In this document: in pieces, positions 14,793 through 23,396 of the stretch | How positions within the stretch are numbered: position 1 is the stretch's first letter | Layout: every line of letters starts with the position of its first letter | Assembly (NCBI GenBank): GCA_900542125.1 | Contig: UQMO01000003.1 | Location: 1 to 63,751, forward strand | DNA from: an uncultured Collinsella sp. | GTDB taxonomy: Bacteria; Actinomycetota; Coriobacteriia; Coriobacteriales; Coriobacteriaceae | DNA length: 63,751 nucleotides | Direction: 5' to 3' | The notes under the pieces: model-generated | What the model was told of the DNA's origin: nothing | What the model saw: only the letters and a program-made list of their open reading frames with translations | Database searches by the model: none | Program-made: the position numbers and the translations under genes

Positions 14793-15134
14793 ATGGATTA
14801 CATCCGCGCAATCGAGCGTCAGCAGATCCGCGAGGACATTCCTCAGGTTCGCGTCGCCGACAACGTCAAGGTTCACTACCGCATTAAGGAAGGCGACCGC
14901 GAGCGCATCCAGGTCTTCCAGGGCGACGTCATCCGCATGGCCGGCGCCGGTGCCCGCGAGACCTTCACCGTCCGCAAGATGTCCTTCGGTGTCGGTGTTG
15001 AGCGTACCTTCCCGCTTCACAGCCCCAAGATCGCCAAGCTCGAGGTCGTTCGTCATGGTCGCGTCCGTCGCGCCAAGCTGTACTACCTCCGCGACAAGGT
15101 GGGCAAGGCTGCTCGCATCCCCGAGAAGCGCTAA
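14793..15134 (+). CDS. rplS: Ribosomal protein bL19
   Basis: This large-subunit protein sits at the 30S-50S interface. The product is 113 residues and starts at ATG 14793 after TAAGGA; a TTG two codons earlier is in frame but poorly spaced. It matches the family along its length, including GDVIRM, ETFTVRKMSFGVGVERTFPLHSP and the basic end RRAKLYYLRDKVGKAARI. It has its own promoter and a strong terminator directly after it, so it is mainly monocistronic. Confidence 0.98.
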   Translation: MDYIRAIERQQIREDIPQVRVADNVKVHYRIKEGDRERIQVFQGDVIRMAGAGARETFTVRKMSFGVGVERTFPLHSPKIAKLEVVRHGRVRRAKLYYLRDKVGKAARIPEKR

Positions 15135-15168
15135 GAAGATCGCAGCGTCTGTCCACTCGTTTGGACAC

Positions 15169-15198
15169 AAGGGTCACCTTCGGGTGGCCCTTCTTTTT
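15169..15198 (+). terminator. rplS terminator
   Basis: AAGGGTCACC and GGTGGCCCTT form a 10-bp stem closed by a TTCG loop and followed by CTTTTT. Confidence 0.92.
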
Positions 15199-15227
15199 AT
15201 CTGATTTGCATGCAAGGAGGGCCTGGT

Positions 15228-16016
15228 ATGGCCAATATGACGAGCTCGGTTTCGGCATCGCAGGTTGCCGGAGAGCTGGCGAGCGCAACGTTTGAGGAGA
15301 TCCCCGCCCTCGTGGAGCATTATCGCGAGGACCCGCGCCAGCAGGTGATCAAGGCTTGCGAGCGTGCTCTTAAGCGCCATGCCAAGGAACTTGCCGAGCG
15401 CGAGCGCGTCAATGACATGTACGAGCTTATGCATGAGCTTGGCGGCGATGGGGTGGTCGTTGGTGTCGACGAAGTGGGTCGCGGATCGGTGGCCGGTCCT
15501 TTGACGGTATGCGCTGTCTGCCTTCCTATGGAGCCGCGCGTCTGGGGCATCAACGATTCCAAAAAGCTCACGCCGGCGCGCCGCGAGTTGCTCTCAGTGA
15601 AGATTGCCGAGGTGGCGACGGCGATCGGTTTTTGCCATATCGCGCCTAAGGATATCGATGAGATGGGCATGGCCCGTGCTATCCGTACCGCCGTTGCGGG
15701 CGCCGTGGCCGATACGGGACTTGAACCCGACTGCGTCCTCATGGATGGCAACCCCTTGGGCGCTGTTCCTAACGAGCGCGATGTGGTGAAAGGCGATGCC
15801 AAGATCGCCTGCATCGCCGCAGCGTCCATCTTGGCTAAGGTCACGCGTGACGAGATGATGGTCGAGTACGACGCCGAGTACCCCGAGTACCATCTGGCCG
15901 AGTCGAAGGGCTATGCGAGCCCCGAGCACATCGAGGCCATTCGCAAACATGGACTTTGTCCGCTGCACCGCGTGAGCTTTTGCGGAAACTTTCTGCAGAC
16001 TGAGCGCCTTTTCTAG
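15228..16016 (+). CDS. rnhB: Ribonuclease HII
   Basis: This enzyme cleaves the RNA strand of RNA-DNA hybrids and single ribonucleotides in DNA. The product is 262 residues from ATG 15228, with AAGGAGGG 6 nt upstream. The active-site block VVGVDEVGRGSVAGP begins near residue 77. INDSKKL, the MDGNPLG strand and KGDAKIACIAAASILAKVTRD complete the fold. The region before the catalytic block (about 75 residues, charged and helical) is longer than in E. coli but is common in Gram-positive RnhB. A perfect terminator follows. Confidence 0.96.
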   Translation: MANMTSSVSASQVAGELASATFEEIPALVEHYREDPRQQVIKACERALKRHAKELAERERVNDMYELMHELGGDGVVVGVDEVGRGSVAGPLTVCAVCLPMEPRVWGINDSKKLTPARRELLSVKIAEVATAIGFCHIAPKDIDEMGMARAIRTAVAGAVADTGLEPDCVLMDGNPLGAVPNERDVVKGDAKIACIAAASILAKVTRDEMMVEYDAEYPEYHLAESKGYASPEHIEAIRKHGLCPLHRVSFCGNFLQTERLF

Positions 16017-16065
16017 GCCAATTGTGGAGACAGGGACCTCTGTGGTTTTATAAACCTGCTGGTAG

Positions 16066-16107
16066 CGGGCCGTATGCAGCAGCATTGCTGCGTACGGCCC
16101 GTTTTTT
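16066..16107 (+). terminator. rnhB terminator
   Basis: A 16-bp stem (CGGGCCGTATGCAGCA / TGCTGCGTACGGCCCG, one G-T pair) with a GCAT loop is followed by six T. It separates rnhB from the competence-linked operon. Confidence 0.95.
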
Positions 16108-16114
16108 GTCGGCA

Positions 16115-16134
16115 TTTGGTCAGCTTTTGGTTTG
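16115..16134 (+). promoter_or_regulatory. Shared 20-bp competence-operon element, copy 1
   Basis: TTTGGTCAGCTTTTGGTTTG lies 71 nt before the yraN-comM-dprA operon and just after the rnhB terminator. The same 20 bases occur at 44663-44682, 75 nt before comEA. It holds a direct repeat TTTGGT with 11-bp spacing, one helical turn. Confidence 0.7.
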
Positions 16135-16205
16135 CTTCCGGTACTTACCCGCATGAAAGGTGCCTTCATCATCGGGGCAATGCAGTGTGCGGGAAAGGAG
16201 ACCCC

Positions 16206-16691
16206 ATGAGTGCCGCAAGCAAAAAGAGCAAGACGCAGCAGCTCAAGGAGCGTTGGGAAAACGGCGAGCTCGACTGTGGGGCGATGACGCCCGAGTTTAT
16301 CAAGGGACTCAGTCCCCGCGAGCTGGGCATGCTAGGCGAGCTGATCACCATCGACTACTTTAACGAGCGCGGCTACACCTTGCTGGAGCAGGGTTATCGT
16401 TGCACCGAGGGCGAGGCCGATCTGGTGCTGCTCGATGAGCTCGACGATGTCGTGGTGATGGCCGAGGTCAAGACGAGACGCGTCGCCCTGGATTGCACCA
16501 CGCGGGTCTTTCCCGAGGAGGCCGTGGACGCCCAAAAGCAACGCCGCTACCGCCGCATCGCAAGCTGCTATCTCATGGAGCATTATCCGCTCAAGGCGAT
16601 TCGCTTCGATGCTGTGGGTGTCACCATCCGCGGCGGGCATATCGCCGAGATCGAGCACCAGTACAACGCGTTCGATTGGCAGGTGTCGTGA
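16206..16691 (+). CDS. YraN/UPF0102 family endonuclease-like protein
   Basis: The product is 161 residues from ATG 16206 (AAAGGAG upstream). An N-terminal charged region of about 45 residues precedes the conserved core LGMLGELITIDYFNERGYTLLEQ, then GEADLVLLDELDDVVVMAEVKTRR. The Glu/Asp/EVK arrangement is that of a restriction-endonuclease-like fold. The role is not firmly known; the family nearly always sits next to comM and dprA, as here, suggesting a DNA-processing function. Its stop overlaps the comM start (TGATG). Confidence 0.9.
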   Translation: MSAASKKSKTQQLKERWENGELDCGAMTPEFIKGLSPRELGMLGELITIDYFNERGYTLLEQGYRCTEGEADLVLLDELDDVVVMAEVKTRRVALDCTTRVFPEEAVDAQKQRRYRRIASCYLMEHYPLKAIRFDAVGVTIRGGHIAEIEHQYNAFDWQVS

Positions 16692-18214
16692 TGGCGTTCG
16701 AGACGTTTGCCGTTCACGCGGCCTGCATCCGCGGCGTCGAGGCGATTCACGTCACGGTCGAGGTCTCGCTTGCCGGTGGCGTTCCGGGCATCCAGATGCT
16801 CGGCATTCCGAGTATGGAGGTGATGGAGTCACGCGGTCGTATTCGCTGCGCGATGCGCTCCGCCGGGTTCGAGATCCCGCGCTCGGGCATTACGGTTAAT
16901 CTGGCGCCCGGCGATATCCGCAAGACCGGTAGCGGCTTTGACCTGCCCATCGCCATCGCGGTTCTAGCGGCCGATGAGCAGATTCCCCGTGACAACCTCG
17001 ATCGCTGCCTTATCGCAGGTGAGCTTGGTCTGGACGGTACGGTGCTTCCCGTCAAGGGCGAGGTGGCGTTTCAGCTATTGGCTCGCGACATGGGGCTGTC
17101 TTTTATCGCCGGCAGGTCCGACCAGCATGTGCCACTCGCGGGCGTAGATTGCGGCTTTATCGACCATCTGTCTCAGCTTGCTCACGGCATGGGCGATGCC
17201 GCACGGCACTACTTGGATTCCGAGGGTGTCGAGGCGACCTTTGAGCCCGAGCTCGACTATGCAGACGTGCTGGGGCAGGAAGTCGCTAAACGCGGCATGG
17301 CGCTTGCGGCGGCAGGAGAACTCGGCTTGCTCATGATCGGGTCTCCGGGATCGGGCAAGACGATGCTCGCACGCCGTATGACCGGCATCCTGCCCGAGCT
17401 TTCCGTTGAGGATCAGCAGGAGGCACTGTGCATCCATTCGGTTTTGGGTGAGAACATTGATGGCTTGTTGGCGGGGCACCGCCCCTTCCGCAGTCCCCAC
17501 CACAGTATTTCGACCGCAGGCCTTATCGGCGGCGGGCGCCCGGTGCACCCGGGTGAGATCAGCCTTGCTCATGGCGGCGTGCTCTTTTTGGACGAGCTTG
17601 CCGAGTTTCCCACTGGCGTGCTGCAGACGCTGCGTCAGCCCATCGAGCGCGGCTACGTGAGGATCGTACGCGTCGACGGGGCTTTTACCTTCCCGTCGCG
17701 CTTTCAGCTGCTGGCTGCGAGCAATCCCTGCCCCTGCGGCTTTTTGGGCGATCGCGAGGTGCCGTGTCGCTGCTCGGCGGCGATGGTCGAGCGCTATCGG
17801 TCTAAACTGCGCGGTCCTTTGGCCGACCGTATCGACATGATGATCGATGTGACCCGTCCCGACCCTCAAGTGATTATCGAGGGTGCGGAGGGCATGTCGT
17901 CGGCCGAGTTACGTGACTACGTTGTGCGCGGTCGCGCCTTTCGCGCTTGGCGCGAATCCCGCATGGACGATGCGGATGCCGAGGCCGAGGATGACGAGAC
18001 GCGGTCCATTGACGGCGTCGTTTCGACCTTCGAGCTCGATGATGCTGCCGAGAAATGCGTACTCGGCCTATCCAAACGCACGCATCTCACGGGCCGCGGC
18101 ATCGTACGCCTGGTGCGTATCGCGCGTACAATCGCTGACGTCGCCGAGAGCGAGCAAGTGACGCAGGACCACGTGCTCGAGGCGGCGATGTACCAGGGAA
18201 GGAGGGACCAATGA
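16691..18214 (+). CDS. comM: YifB/ComM family AAA+ ATPase (Mg-chelatase-like)
   Basis: ComM is a helicase that promotes branch migration of donor DNA during natural transformation. The product is 507 residues from ATG 16691. It has an N-terminal Lon-protease-like domain (about 1-180: VEVSLAGGVPGIQMLGIPS), Walker A GSPGSGKT near 216, the family motif FRSPHHSIS, Walker B GGVLFLDELAEF, and a zinc-type CPCGFLGD...CRC block. It overlaps both neighbours by a few bases, so the three genes form one unit. The gene is also called yifB where competence is unproven. Confidence 0.95.
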   Translation: MAFETFAVHAACIRGVEAIHVTVEVSLAGGVPGIQMLGIPSMEVMESRGRIRCAMRSAGFEIPRSGITVNLAPGDIRKTGSGFDLPIAIAVLAADEQIPRDNLDRCLIAGELGLDGTVLPVKGEVAFQLLARDMGLSFIAGRSDQHVPLAGVDCGFIDHLSQLAHGMGDAARHYLDSEGVEATFEPELDYADVLGQEVAKRGMALAAAGELGLLMIGSPGSGKTMLARRMTGILPELSVEDQQEALCIHSVLGENIDGLLAGHRPFRSPHHSISTAGLIGGGRPVHPGEISLAHGGVLFLDELAEFPTGVLQTLRQPIERGYVRIVRVDGAFTFPSRFQLLAASNPCPCGFLGDREVPCRCSAAMVERYRSKLRGPLADRIDMMIDVTRPDPQVIIEGAEGMSSAELRDYVVRGRAFRAWRESRMDDADAEAEDDETRSIDGVVSTFELDDAAEKCVLGLSKRTHLTGRGIVRLVRIARTIADVAESEQVTQDHVLEAAMYQGRRDQ

Positions 18215-19146
18215 TGGCCGAGGGGACCTTTGAGCTGCATCCAGGCGATGCGTTGTATCCCGAGACCGTTTTGGAGCTTTCTGATATACCCCAGACGCTT
18301 TATGTGCGCGGCAACCCCGAGGTGCTTTCGACGCCCGCGCTCTCCATCATCGGCGCGCGCAAGGCCTCGCCGTATGGTCTTGCCGTGGCAGAGCTTGCGG
18401 CAAAGGTGGCGATCGAGGCGGGAGTGACGGTTGTTTCGGGCGGCGCGGTCGGTTGTGACCAGGCCTCGGGTTGGGCTGCGGTCAACGCCGGCGGCAAACA
18501 CGTCGTGGTGCTGGGGACGGGCGCCGACGTGGTCTATCCGCGTTCGAGCGCGGGGCTTATTACTCGCACGCTCGATACGGGTGGCGCGGTCGTGTCGATC
18601 TCTCCGTGGGGCATGGGTCCGCGCAAGTTCGCCTTTCCGCGCCGCAATCGCGTGATCGCGGCCCTGTCGCAAGCCCTCTTTGTATCCGAGGCGGGTATGC
18701 CTTCTGGGACGTTTTCTACAGCCGAGGCTGCTATGGATTTGGGGCGCGAACTTCTTGCCGTGCCGGGGTCGATCCTATCGCCCGAGTCGCGTGGCACGAA
18801 TTACCTCATTGCGAACGGTGCCTGCTGCATCGTCGACGAGGAATCTATCGAGATGGCTATCTCACGCATCTACGGAACCCTGCGCTACTCGCGCCCCGAT
18901 GCTCCCGGCATTGCCGACCTGGATCCAACACAGCAGACCGTGATGCATGCGCTCATCGCCTCTCCGCTCAAGGTTGACGACATCGCGGCGCTCGTCTCGC
19001 TCGATGCTGTCGGCGTACTCAAACTCTTGGGTTCGCTTGAACTCGAGGGCCTTATCGAGCGCATGATGGATGGAAGGTATGCGCCCTCCAAGTTTGCCCT
19101 TCACGCCCAGACACCCTTCGGTCACAATGGAAAACGTGTCAATTAG
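18211..19146 (+). CDS. dprA: DNA processing protein DprA
   Basis: DprA binds incoming single-stranded DNA and loads RecA during natural transformation. The product is 311 residues from ATG 18211 (AAGGAGGG upstream, overlapping the comM stop); ATG 18214 is also possible. The Rossmann-like core carries SIIGARKASPYG, VVSGGAVGCDQASGWAAV and the diagnostic FAFPRRNRVIAALS. The C-terminal 75 residues form a winged-helix-like domain (QQTVMHALI...VGVLKLLGSLELEGLIERM). Operon position with comM and yraN fits the role. Confidence 0.96.
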   Translation: MMAEGTFELHPGDALYPETVLELSDIPQTLYVRGNPEVLSTPALSIIGARKASPYGLAVAELAAKVAIEAGVTVVSGGAVGCDQASGWAAVNAGGKHVVVLGTGADVVYPRSSAGLITRTLDTGGAVVSISPWGMGPRKFAFPRRNRVIAALSQALFVSEAGMPSGTFSTAEAAMDLGRELLAVPGSILSPESRGTNYLIANGACCIVDEESIEMAISRIYGTLRYSRPDAPGIADLDPTQQTVMHALIASPLKVDDIAALVSLDAVGVLKLLGSLELEGLIERMMDGRYAPSKFALHAQTPFGHNGKRVN

Positions 19147-19160
19147 AAAGGTGTTTGCAG

Positions 19161-20498
19161 ATGCAGTTCGATCAGGTGACAGTTATCGGTGGCGGTCTGG
19201 CGGGGTCGGAGTGCGCGATCCAGCTGGCAGATCGCGGGTTTGCCGTAAAGCTGTGCGAGATGCGCCCCCAGGTGAGCTCCCCGGCCCACCATACCGATCA
19301 CCTGGCAGAGCTCGTCTGCTCCAATTCGTTTAAGTCGACCCGTCCGGATTCCGCGGCTGGTTTGCTGAAAGCCGAGCTTGAGCGCATGGGTTCAGTCCTG
19401 CTCGATTGCGCCCATCGCGCGGCTGTTCCCGCCGGTGGCGCCTTGGCGGTCGACCGCGTCAAGTTTTCCGAGCTTGTCGAGGCCGAGGTTGCCGCCCGTC
19501 CCAATATCGAGGTCGTGCACGGCGAGGTCACGCAGATTCCCGAGGGTCACGTGGTCATTGCCGCGGGCCCGCTGTGTTCACCGGCGCTGAGCGAAGAGGT
19601 TATGAAGCTCGTCGGTGGCGATGCCCTTGCGTTCTTCGATGCCGCGGCGCCGATCGTCGATGCCTCCACGCTCGATATGGACGTGCTGTTCTCGCAGTCG
19701 CGCTATGAGGAGCAGGGGAGCGGCGACTATCTCAACGCTCCGCTCAATAAGGAGGAGTACGAGGCCTTTATCGAGGCGCTTACCACGGCCGACCGCGTGG
19801 TGCTCAAAGACTTTGAGGGCGGCGATTTGTTCCAGGCCTGCCAGCCTGCCGAGGAAGTTGCGCGCACCGGCAAGGACGCCATCCGCTTTGGCGCCATGAA
19901 GCCCGTTGGCCTCACCGACCCGCGTACCGGACGTCGCCCTTGGGCGGCGATTCAGCTGCGTGCCGAGAACAAGGAGAAGACCGCCTATAACCTGGTGGGC
20001 TTCCAGACCAACCTGACCTTTGGCGAGCAGAAGCGCGTCTTCCATATGGTGCCGGGCCTGGAGAACGCTGAGTTCTTCCGCTACGGCGTCATGCACCGCA
20101 ATACCTTTGTCGACGCCCCGCACGTGCTCGATGGCACCTTTGCCGTGCCTGGTACCGGCGTGCGCCTGGCCGGTCAGATCACCGGCACCGAGGGGTACAT
20201 GGAAGCCGTGGCGACCGGTCTGCTCGCGGCGCTCAACACCTATGCCGAGGCTATCGGCGCCGCGGGCGTCGAGTTGCCCCGCGTGGGCGCCCTGGGCGCG
20301 CTCGTGGGCTATGCGACCGATCCTGCCACCGTGGGCTACCAGCCCATGCATGTCAACTTTGGCCTGGTGCCGCCGCTCGAGGACGGTAAGCGTCGCAGCA
20401 AGCGCGACCGCTACCAGGCGTATGCGGACCGTGCGCTTGAGGCCCTTGATGCCTATCTGGCCACTCGCCCCGATCTGTTTGGAGGCGACCGGTCATAG
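19161..20498 (+). CDS. trmFO: Methylenetetrahydrofolate-tRNA uracil-54 methyltransferase
   Basis: TrmFO makes ribothymidine-54 in tRNA using methylene-THF and FAD. The product is 445 residues, the usual size, from ATG 19161 (AGAAAGG upstream). FAD binding is shown by VTVIGGGLAGSECAIQLADRG at the N-terminus, and the family block ELVCSNSFKSTRPDSAAGLLKAE follows. The C-terminus has PLEDGKRRSKRDRYQAY. Its stop codon TAG overlaps the proposed ATA start of the recombinase gene. Confidence 0.97.
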   Translation: MQFDQVTVIGGGLAGSECAIQLADRGFAVKLCEMRPQVSSPAHHTDHLAELVCSNSFKSTRPDSAAGLLKAELERMGSVLLDCAHRAAVPAGGALAVDRVKFSELVEAEVAARPNIEVVHGEVTQIPEGHVVIAAGPLCSPALSEEVMKLVGGDALAFFDAAAPIVDASTLDMDVLFSQSRYEEQGSGDYLNAPLNKEEYEAFIEALTTADRVVLKDFEGGDLFQACQPAEEVARTGKDAIRFGAMKPVGLTDPRTGRRPWAAIQLRAENKEKTAYNLVGFQTNLTFGEQKRVFHMVPGLENAEFFRYGVMHRNTFVDAPHVLDGTFAVPGTGVRLAGQITGTEGYMEAVATGLLAALNTYAEAIGAAGVELPRVGALGALVGYATDPATVGYQPMHVNFGLVPPLEDGKRRSKRDRYQAYADRALEALDAYLATRPDLFGGDRS

Positions 20499-21415
20499 CC
20501 TTTGACCTGTACGATTCCGTCGACTCGTTTATCGCCTATATCGCACGTGTCGAGGGACTTTCTCCCAACACGGTGACTGCCTATGGCTCGAGACTGGAGC
20601 GCTTTGCTGCCTGGTGCGAGCGCGAGGATATCGATGCTTTCGCTGCCGACGTGCGCACCATTCGTCGCTATCTTGCCGAGCTTTCGCGTGAGCAGGTGGC
20701 TCCCCGAACGCTTGCGGCGCATCTGTCTGCCATTCGCTCGCTCTATCGGTGGATGGCTGCCGAGGGGATTGTCGAGGGTGATGCGGTCTCGGCTATCGCA
20801 TCGCCCAAGCTGCCGCGCGACCTGCCGGGCGTCCTTACGACTCAGCAGGTCGAGGCACTGCTCAAGACGCCTGATACCTCGACGCCCACGGGACTGCGCG
20901 ATGCGGCAATGCTCGAGTTGCTTTATGCATCCGGCGCCCGTATCTCTGAGCTCGCAGCACTCAATGTGGAGTCCATCGCTTGGTCCGAACGCACGCTGCG
21001 TCTGTGGGGCAAGGGGAGCAAAGAACGTATCGTCCCCCTGTATCGTCGTGCGCTCGAGGTGACTCGTTTCTATATTGAGGAGGGGAGGCCGGTGTTGCTC
21101 GCTCAGGCAAAGCGCCGTGACCCCGCCACCGGGCCGCGTTCGCTGCTTATATCGGTGCGCGGCAATCGCATGAGCGCCGCCATGCTCAGGCGGCGGTTCC
21201 ATACGCTGGCGACGCTCGCCGGCATTCCGGCCGACATTGCCCCGCATGCGATGCGCCATACCTTTGCGACCGACTTGCTCGAGGGCGGTGCGGACCTGCG
21301 CTCGGTTCAAGAGCTGCTGGGCCATGCAAGCCTGTCTACAACGCAGATTTACACGCATCTCACGCCCGATCGGCTCAAACGTGCCGTGGCTCAAGCCCAT
21401 CCCCGCGGCGAATAG
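20495..21415 (+). CDS. Tyrosine recombinase of the XerC/XerD family
   Basis: Xer recombinases resolve chromosome dimers at dif. The product is 306 residues if it starts at ATA 20495, which sits 9 nt after GGAGG and overlaps the trmFO stop as ATAG. The first standard start in frame is GTG 20573, which would delete about 26 residues of the core-binding domain (DLYDSVDSFIAYIARVEGLS). CTG 20507 is another option. All catalytic residues are visible: Arg in ASGARISEL, Lys in GKGSKERIVPL, HAMRH, GHASL and the nucleophile in QIYTH. The C or D subtype cannot be decided. Confidence 0.93.
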   Translation: MAFDLYDSVDSFIAYIARVEGLSPNTVTAYGSRLERFAAWCEREDIDAFAADVRTIRRYLAELSREQVAPRTLAAHLSAIRSLYRWMAAEGIVEGDAVSAIASPKLPRDLPGVLTTQQVEALLKTPDTSTPTGLRDAAMLELLYASGARISELAALNVESIAWSERTLRLWGKGSKERIVPLYRRALEVTRFYIEEGRPVLLAQAKRRDPATGPRSLLISVRGNRMSAAMLRRRFHTLATLAGIPADIAPHAMRHTFATDLLEGGADLRSVQELLGHASLSTTQIYTHLTPDRLKRAVAQAHPRGE

Positions 21416-21464
21416 TGGCTGGGACGTCCCGCGCCGCACTCAGGTGTGTGGTTTTGATTGCGGG

Positions 21465-21493
21465 TTGGCAGGAAGATGCATTCCTGCTATCAT
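21465..21493 (+). promoter_or_regulatory. rpsB promoter
   Basis: TTGGCA (21465-21470), 17 nt, TATCAT (21488-21493): close to the vegetative consensus. It leaves a leader of about 135 nt before rpsB, long enough for autoregulation by S2 as known in other bacteria; no specific fold was proven. Confidence 0.75.
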
Positions 21494-21634
21494 TCATCGG
21501 GTTGCTTCACGGCAACATGTTTTTATCACGCACGCGCGGCTACTTCATACCGTGGTGCCCGGGCTTTGGTAGCACATGTCCGGGTTGGTTTTGGAGGATG
21601 ACCCCGCGCGGAGGCAAACCACAGGAGGTTTAAC

Positions 21635-22363
21635 ATGGCTACCAAGATTAATATCCGCACCCTGCTCGAGGCCGGCTGCCACTTCGGTCACCAGACCCGT
21701 CGCTGGAACCCCAAGATGAAGCCGTTCATCTTCGGTGAGCGCAACGGCATCTACATCCTCGACCTCAAGCAGACCATCCTCGACGCCGACCAGGCCTACA
21801 CCTTCGTCAAGAACGTCGCCAAGGGTGGCAACGTGCTGTTCGTCGGCACCAAGAAGCAGGCTCAGGAGGCCGTCAAGAACGCTGCTGAGCGCGCCAACAT
21901 GCCTTACATCAACCAGCGTTGGCTCGGCGGTATGCTGACCAACTTCGTCACCATCCGCTCCCGCATCAACCGCATGGAGGAGCTCGAGGCCATGGTCGAG
22001 GACGGCCGCATGGCAGTGCTCCCCAAGAAGGAGCAGGCTGTTCTCGGCAAGGAGCTCACCAAGCTCCAGACCAACCTCGGTGGCGCCCGCGACATGAAGG
22101 GTCTGCCCCAGGCTCTCTTCGTCATCGACACCAAGCGCGAGGAGAACGCCATCAAGGAGGCCCAGCGCCTGAACATCCCCGTCGTCGCTCTGATCGACAC
22201 CAACTCCGATCCCGACGAGGTCGAGTACGGCATCCCCTGCAACGATGACGCTATCTCCGCTGTCACCCTTATGTGCGAGCTCATGGCTGACGCCTGCCTC
22301 GCTGGCTCCGGCAAGGAGCAGGTCTCCGAGGCCGAGATGGCCGCTGAGCCCAAGGCCGAGTAA
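21635..22363 (+). CDS. rpsB: Ribosomal protein uS2
   Basis: This small-subunit protein is 242 residues from ATG 21635 after AGGAGG. It has the family start LLEAGCHFGHQTRRWNPKMKPFIFGERNGIYILDL, then NQRWLGGMLTNFVTI and the late NIPVVALIDTNSDPDEVEYGIPCNDDA. The tail is acidic (EAEMAAEPKAE). It is the first gene of the rpsB-tsf unit and has its own promoter. Confidence 0.99.
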   Translation: MATKINIRTLLEAGCHFGHQTRRWNPKMKPFIFGERNGIYILDLKQTILDADQAYTFVKNVAKGGNVLFVGTKKQAQEAVKNAAERANMPYINQRWLGGMLTNFVTIRSRINRMEELEAMVEDGRMAVLPKKEQAVLGKELTKLQTNLGGARDMKGLPQALFVIDTKREENAIKEAQRLNIPVVALIDTNSDPDEVEYGIPCNDDAISAVTLMCELMADACLAGSGKEQVSEAEMAAEPKAE

Positions 22364-22408
22364 ATCAGTCTTAGTTAATTCTTTTTCATCTCTTTGAAAG
22401 GAACCACA

Positions 22409-23278
22409 ATGGCCCAGATTACCGCCGCTATGGTCAAGCAGCTCCGCGAGATGACCGACTCCCCGATGATGGAGTGCAAGAATGCTCTCGTCGAGGCTGA
22501 CGGCGACATGGACGCCGCTGTCGACGTTCTGCGTAAGAACGGCCTTGCCAAGGCTGCCAAGAAGGCTGGCCGTGAGACCAACGAGGGCGCTGTCGCCGCG
22601 TTCGTCTCCGAGGATGGCAAGACCGGCGCTCTGCTCGAGCTTTCCTGCGAGACCGACTTCGTTGGCTCCAACGCCAAGTTCACCGGCTTTGCTTCCAAGG
22701 TCGCTGAGGTTGTCGCTACCACCGAGCCTGCTGACGTCGACGCTCTGCTCGAGAAGCCGATGGGCGAGGAGACCGTTTCCTCCGAGCTCACCGAGATGAT
22801 TCACATCATGGGCGAGAACATGAAGATCTCCCGCTTCGCTGCCCGCAAGGCTGATAACGGCGCGCTCGCTTCTTACATCCACATGGGTGGTAAGATCGGC
22901 GTCCTCGTCGAGTTCGCCTTCGAGAAGGCTGAGACCGCTCAGGCTGAGTCCTTCAAGACCTTCGCTCACGACGTTGCCCTTCAGGTTGCTGCCGTCGCCC
23001 CGATCTGCGCTACCCGCGATCAGGTTCCGGCCGAGACCGTCGAGCACGAGAAGCAGATCTACATGGCTCAGGCTGCCGAGTCCGGCAAGCCCGAGGCCAT
23101 TCAGGAGAAGATGGCTGTCGGCCGTCTGGAGAAGTTCTACAAGCAGTCCGTGCTCACCGAGCAGGAGTTCATCAAGGACAGCTCCCTCACCATCAAGAAG
23201 TACGCTGAGCAGGTCTCCAAGGAGCTCGGCGACACCATTACCGTCGTTGCCTTTGACCGTCTGGTCCGTGGCGAGTAA
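22409..23278 (+). CDS. tsf: Translation elongation factor Ts
   Basis: EF-Ts recycles EF-Tu by GDP/GTP exchange. The product is 289 residues from ATG 22409 (GAAAGGAACC upstream). It has the N-terminal UBA-like domain (VKQLREMTDSPMMECKNALVE), the TDFVGSN signature (SCETDFVGSNAKF), and the C-terminal coiled segment EKFYKQSVLTEQEFIKD. It is co-transcribed with rpsB and ends in a clear terminator. Confidence 0.99.
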   Translation: MAQITAAMVKQLREMTDSPMMECKNALVEADGDMDAAVDVLRKNGLAKAAKKAGRETNEGAVAAFVSEDGKTGALLELSCETDFVGSNAKFTGFASKVAEVVATTEPADVDALLEKPMGEETVSSELTEMIHIMGENMKISRFAARKADNGALASYIHMGGKIGVLVEFAFEKAETAQAESFKTFAHDVALQVAAVAPICATRDQVPAETVEHEKQIYMAQAAESGKPEAIQEKMAVGRLEKFYKQSVLTEQEFIKDSSLTIKKYAEQVSKELGDTITVVAFDRLVRGE

Positions 23279-23301
23279 ATAAGCTCTTGTAGCTGGTAAT
23301 G

Positions 23302-23336
23302 AGCAGGCTGTGGGTTTTACTCACAGCCTGCTTTTT
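23302..23336 (+). terminator. tsf terminator
   Basis: AGCAGGCTGTG and CACAGCCTGCT form an 11-bp stem, followed by TTTTT. It separates rpsB-tsf from pyrH. Confidence 0.93.
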
Positions 23337-23396
23337 CATGGCTCTTCTTAGAGCCTTTGATAGAATGTTGAGAGTTCAATCTAAAGGAGGATCGCT

